A stretch of DNA of 64,000 bases, from the NCBI GenBank assembly GCA_013365325.1, contig JABVXV010000009.1:496001-560000 (forward strand). The letters are read 5' to 3'. The DNA is from Dipetalonema caudispina (lineage: Eukaryota > Nematoda > Chromadorea > Rhabditida > Onchocercidae). A program made the translations under genes and the position numbers. A model generated the notes under the pieces. That model was not told where the DNA came from. It saw only the letters and a program-made list of their open reading frames with translations, and made no database searches. Below are positions 61,735 through 64,000 of this stretch, one piece after another. Each line of letters begins with the position of its first letter. Position 1 is the first letter of the stretch.

Positions 61735-64000
61735 TTGGAGTAGTATCAAAGTATAATGGGAAAAGTTTGAGAACGATCAGAATGGTATACGAACAGTTAC
61801 GCTAAGGTTTCTTATTTTGACAACGAAAAATTGTAATCAACATATATCCTAAAAAAATATTTCACTAATTTTGGATCCTAAACGAAAGCATCTGTTGGGC
61901 AGTGCAAATAACATATTTATGATGGAACACTATCTCAGCAGTTTCTGGATGTCGCTATGCTGAAAATCCTGATCCGAAACCCAATAGATATGAAAGAAAT
62001 ATTGGTGATGATAATAATTCCACTTTGCACGTGATAAGTCGTAGTTCTACTGATCACCGTTGTCGTTATCTATTTAACACTTGATGGGATTAGAGGAGGA
62101 AGTTGATAACAAAAACAGTGCCATCGAAACTGATAACGATGCTGACAATGACAACGATAACGAATATAACGACAGTAAAATGATTGGCTGACTGAATAAC
62201 CCGTTTGTTGTCCAATTGACAATCCAGAAATTGGAAGGGTAGCATCAATTTGAAGATAGGATCGAAAAAGTTCTCAGTTTAGTTAACCATTCGCTCGCTG
62301 TGTTATGTTCGCCGGAGATAGGTCTGCAATAGTCAGTGGCAGAAAAATGCCAACCCCTGACACATCATCCATGTAATATATGGACATGTAAATCAACGAT
62401 CACTCCTTATCACCGTGCATTGTTTGCTCCGTTAACGTTTGCTTTGTCGAACTATCGAGTTGGCGACTTTTTCTTCAAATCGTTCTTTCGAAGAAACTTA
62501 GAAGTTATCGTAAAAGTAAATGATAACGACCATCCGCATGCTGGCGATTTTCCGGCATTTGCTTATTGACAATTTTACATTAAACCTGCTCACTTCTTCC
62601 TTTTTCATGACTCAAAATGAAGGTCAAGCATAGAGATGAACATTAATCCTAAATAAAATGTCAACGTAGGCGTAAACGGTAACGTAAAAATTAAGAGGAA
62701 TAACTCATTCTTCCCTTTAGCATTCTCATAACAGTTATCAATCATTTCGCTTCTCCATACGCATTCCATTAATACCTACAAAACACCCTTCAAGACACAG
62801 TATCAACGATCACTTTCCAAAGAGACGTAAGTATTATCAAAGTTACCCTAAAACCGCACTGTGAACGTCAGCGAACCGGCTGCATTAATTTCTGGCGCTC
62901 GCTTTGCCGCGCAAACTAGTTTTCCGGAAGTTCGCGTTAGTGGTGTGTCTTTTACGATTCAGAGAATTCGGGAGGTTGCTGTTTCTTTTAACAGATAATA
63001 TATATTGGTCACCTTTACCAGAGAAAATATCGTTTTTTTTTTTTTTTTTTATGTTTAAAATTAGATCGATAGATGATTCGTTGCCTGCATTCGGACTGAT
63101 GTTTAGTCTTTTTTTTTTTTTCATTTTTCGGTAAATTATATTTCTTTACAGGATAGTAAAAGAATAAACTTTTTATTTCTAGTAGGGAAATATTATTTAT
63201 TAGCCGGAAAATTCCAAGCAAACTGAGAACAATGTTATTGTCTGAGAAGGAATCTCTAAACTGAGTTGTTAAATAACTGTAAGTATTATAGGGAAAAATT
63301 ACATTAGGACTGTAGCAATTATGTCACTAATAGAATTCATATTTACTATTGTATCGATTGATCGGTAGGTCGGGTCTTCCCATCTTGTTTCCTCACACTA
63401 GTCCAATCCTGTAAGTATGGATTATATTCATGCTTACAGGGGATTATATTCATCCACTTCAATCATTATAAAGCAGGACCTATCGATCGTTATGTTTGTT
63501 TGATGCGACTATAAATACAAGCTGCCTATCGAATGATTTACAGGTAAAAGCAATACATTTGCAGTTTTGGGTTGCATCTTCTTATCAGGTGCTACTCAGA
63601 GGCCTTCCTTAAGCAATTTGGTAGGTTTGTTTTCTTTGAATTTGTTGTGGTTTTTGAAAAGTTTATGCTGCATGAAATGATGAAAATTTACGGAAAACGG
63701 ACGGTCGGGATTTTCCAAAAATATCATTTGGATTAGATTTCACTCCTGGATTATATTTCTTCTTTAGAGTTTCATCTTTGAATAATCAGTAATGATCAAT
63801 GTTTTTTGGTTTTTGTTGTATACCTTCTTACTTACTCATTTCTTTGGAAAATCATCTCTGTTATTACAAGATCAATTAGCTACATTGAAGCAAAGCAGCA
63901 CCGTTATATTATCACAGTCTAGAGGTTGTAGAGATCACAATCATACTTAATTTTTACTTTGATGCATAGGTTTTCAATGACTGTTTCTCGTCAAGAGATC
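61735..64000. other. Right end, no supported gene
   Basis: Contains a low-complexity GATAACGA/GACAACGA stretch (62101-62180), T-runs at 63031-63050 and 63109-63121, and a plus-strand frame at 62336-62569 that starts without support. A gene may begin beyond the window. Confidence 0.4.

Noticed and set aside
62885..63221. Lys-rich or Phe-rich frames near the right end
   Set aside because: Generated by T-runs at 63031-63050 and 63109-63121.
1..64000. Horizontal transfer from Wolbachia, CRISPR arrays, tRNA or rRNA genes
   Set aside because: No bacterial-style dense ORFs, no regularly spaced direct repeats, no convincing A/B-box pair or rRNA core sequence seen on reading.

Overview
The window looks like nuclear DNA of a nematode, most likely a spirurid or filarial worm. 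It is very AT-rich. Genes are split into small exons by introns that end in TTTTCAG- or TTTTAG-like acceptors. Several first ATGs sit only 8-15 bases behind a good 3' splice acceptor, as expected for spliced-leader trans-splicing. One gene encodes a cuticlin-type ZP protein. The species call is inference. No rRNA, tRNA, CRISPR array or bacterial (Wolbachia-like) gene was recognised. All exon models were built by hand from splice signals, reading-frame phase and family knowledge, with no search or transcript data.

Left part (1-25 kb): a CTDNEP1/Dullard phosphatase gene on + (1760-4245); an unrecognised Pro-rich protein on - (7785-6585); a doubtful membrane protein on + (8308-8784 and beyond); a ZP-domain cuticlin-like gene on - (14092-10630, N-terminal exon not found); a small unrecognised helical protein on - (15033-14350); a TRAIP-type RING E3 ubiquitin ligase on - (20151-15821), interrupted by a 100-N scaffold gap flanked by a false 121-bp duplication; and a secreted 12-cysteine protein on + (22703-24456).

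Middle (25-45 kb): two tandem, divergent paralogues on - (28125-26089 and 32555-29979) with identical exon-2 (225 bp) and exon-4 (213 bp) lengths, all-phase-0 introns and a shared TAAYHTxTxPR motif. I do not recognise this family. A gene-poor stretch of about 13 kb follows (32.6-45.7 kb), with only a 42-codon ORF and a few isolated exon-like islands.

Right part (45-64 kb): an AAAP-family amino-acid transporter on + (45706-49502), flanked by two diverged direct copies of a repeat of about 180 bp; a 70-aa single-pass membrane protein on + (50537-50904); an unrecognised 194-aa protein on + (54558-55761); a FRA10AC1 homologue on - (58247-56375); and an intronless isoprenylcysteine carboxyl methyltransferase (ICMT) on - (60470-59601).

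The recognised genes serve unrelated housekeeping or developmental roles: nuclear-envelope lipid control, cuticle matrix, replisome unloading, amino-acid transport, splicing-associated function and CAAX-protein methylation. They do not form one pathway. The most useful leads are the tandem coiled-coil paralogue pair, the Cys-rich secreted protein, two splice acceptors that lack AG at junctions fixed by homology, a GC-AG intron, paired TCACGTGA boxes upstream of TRAIP, and the repeat flanking the transporter.
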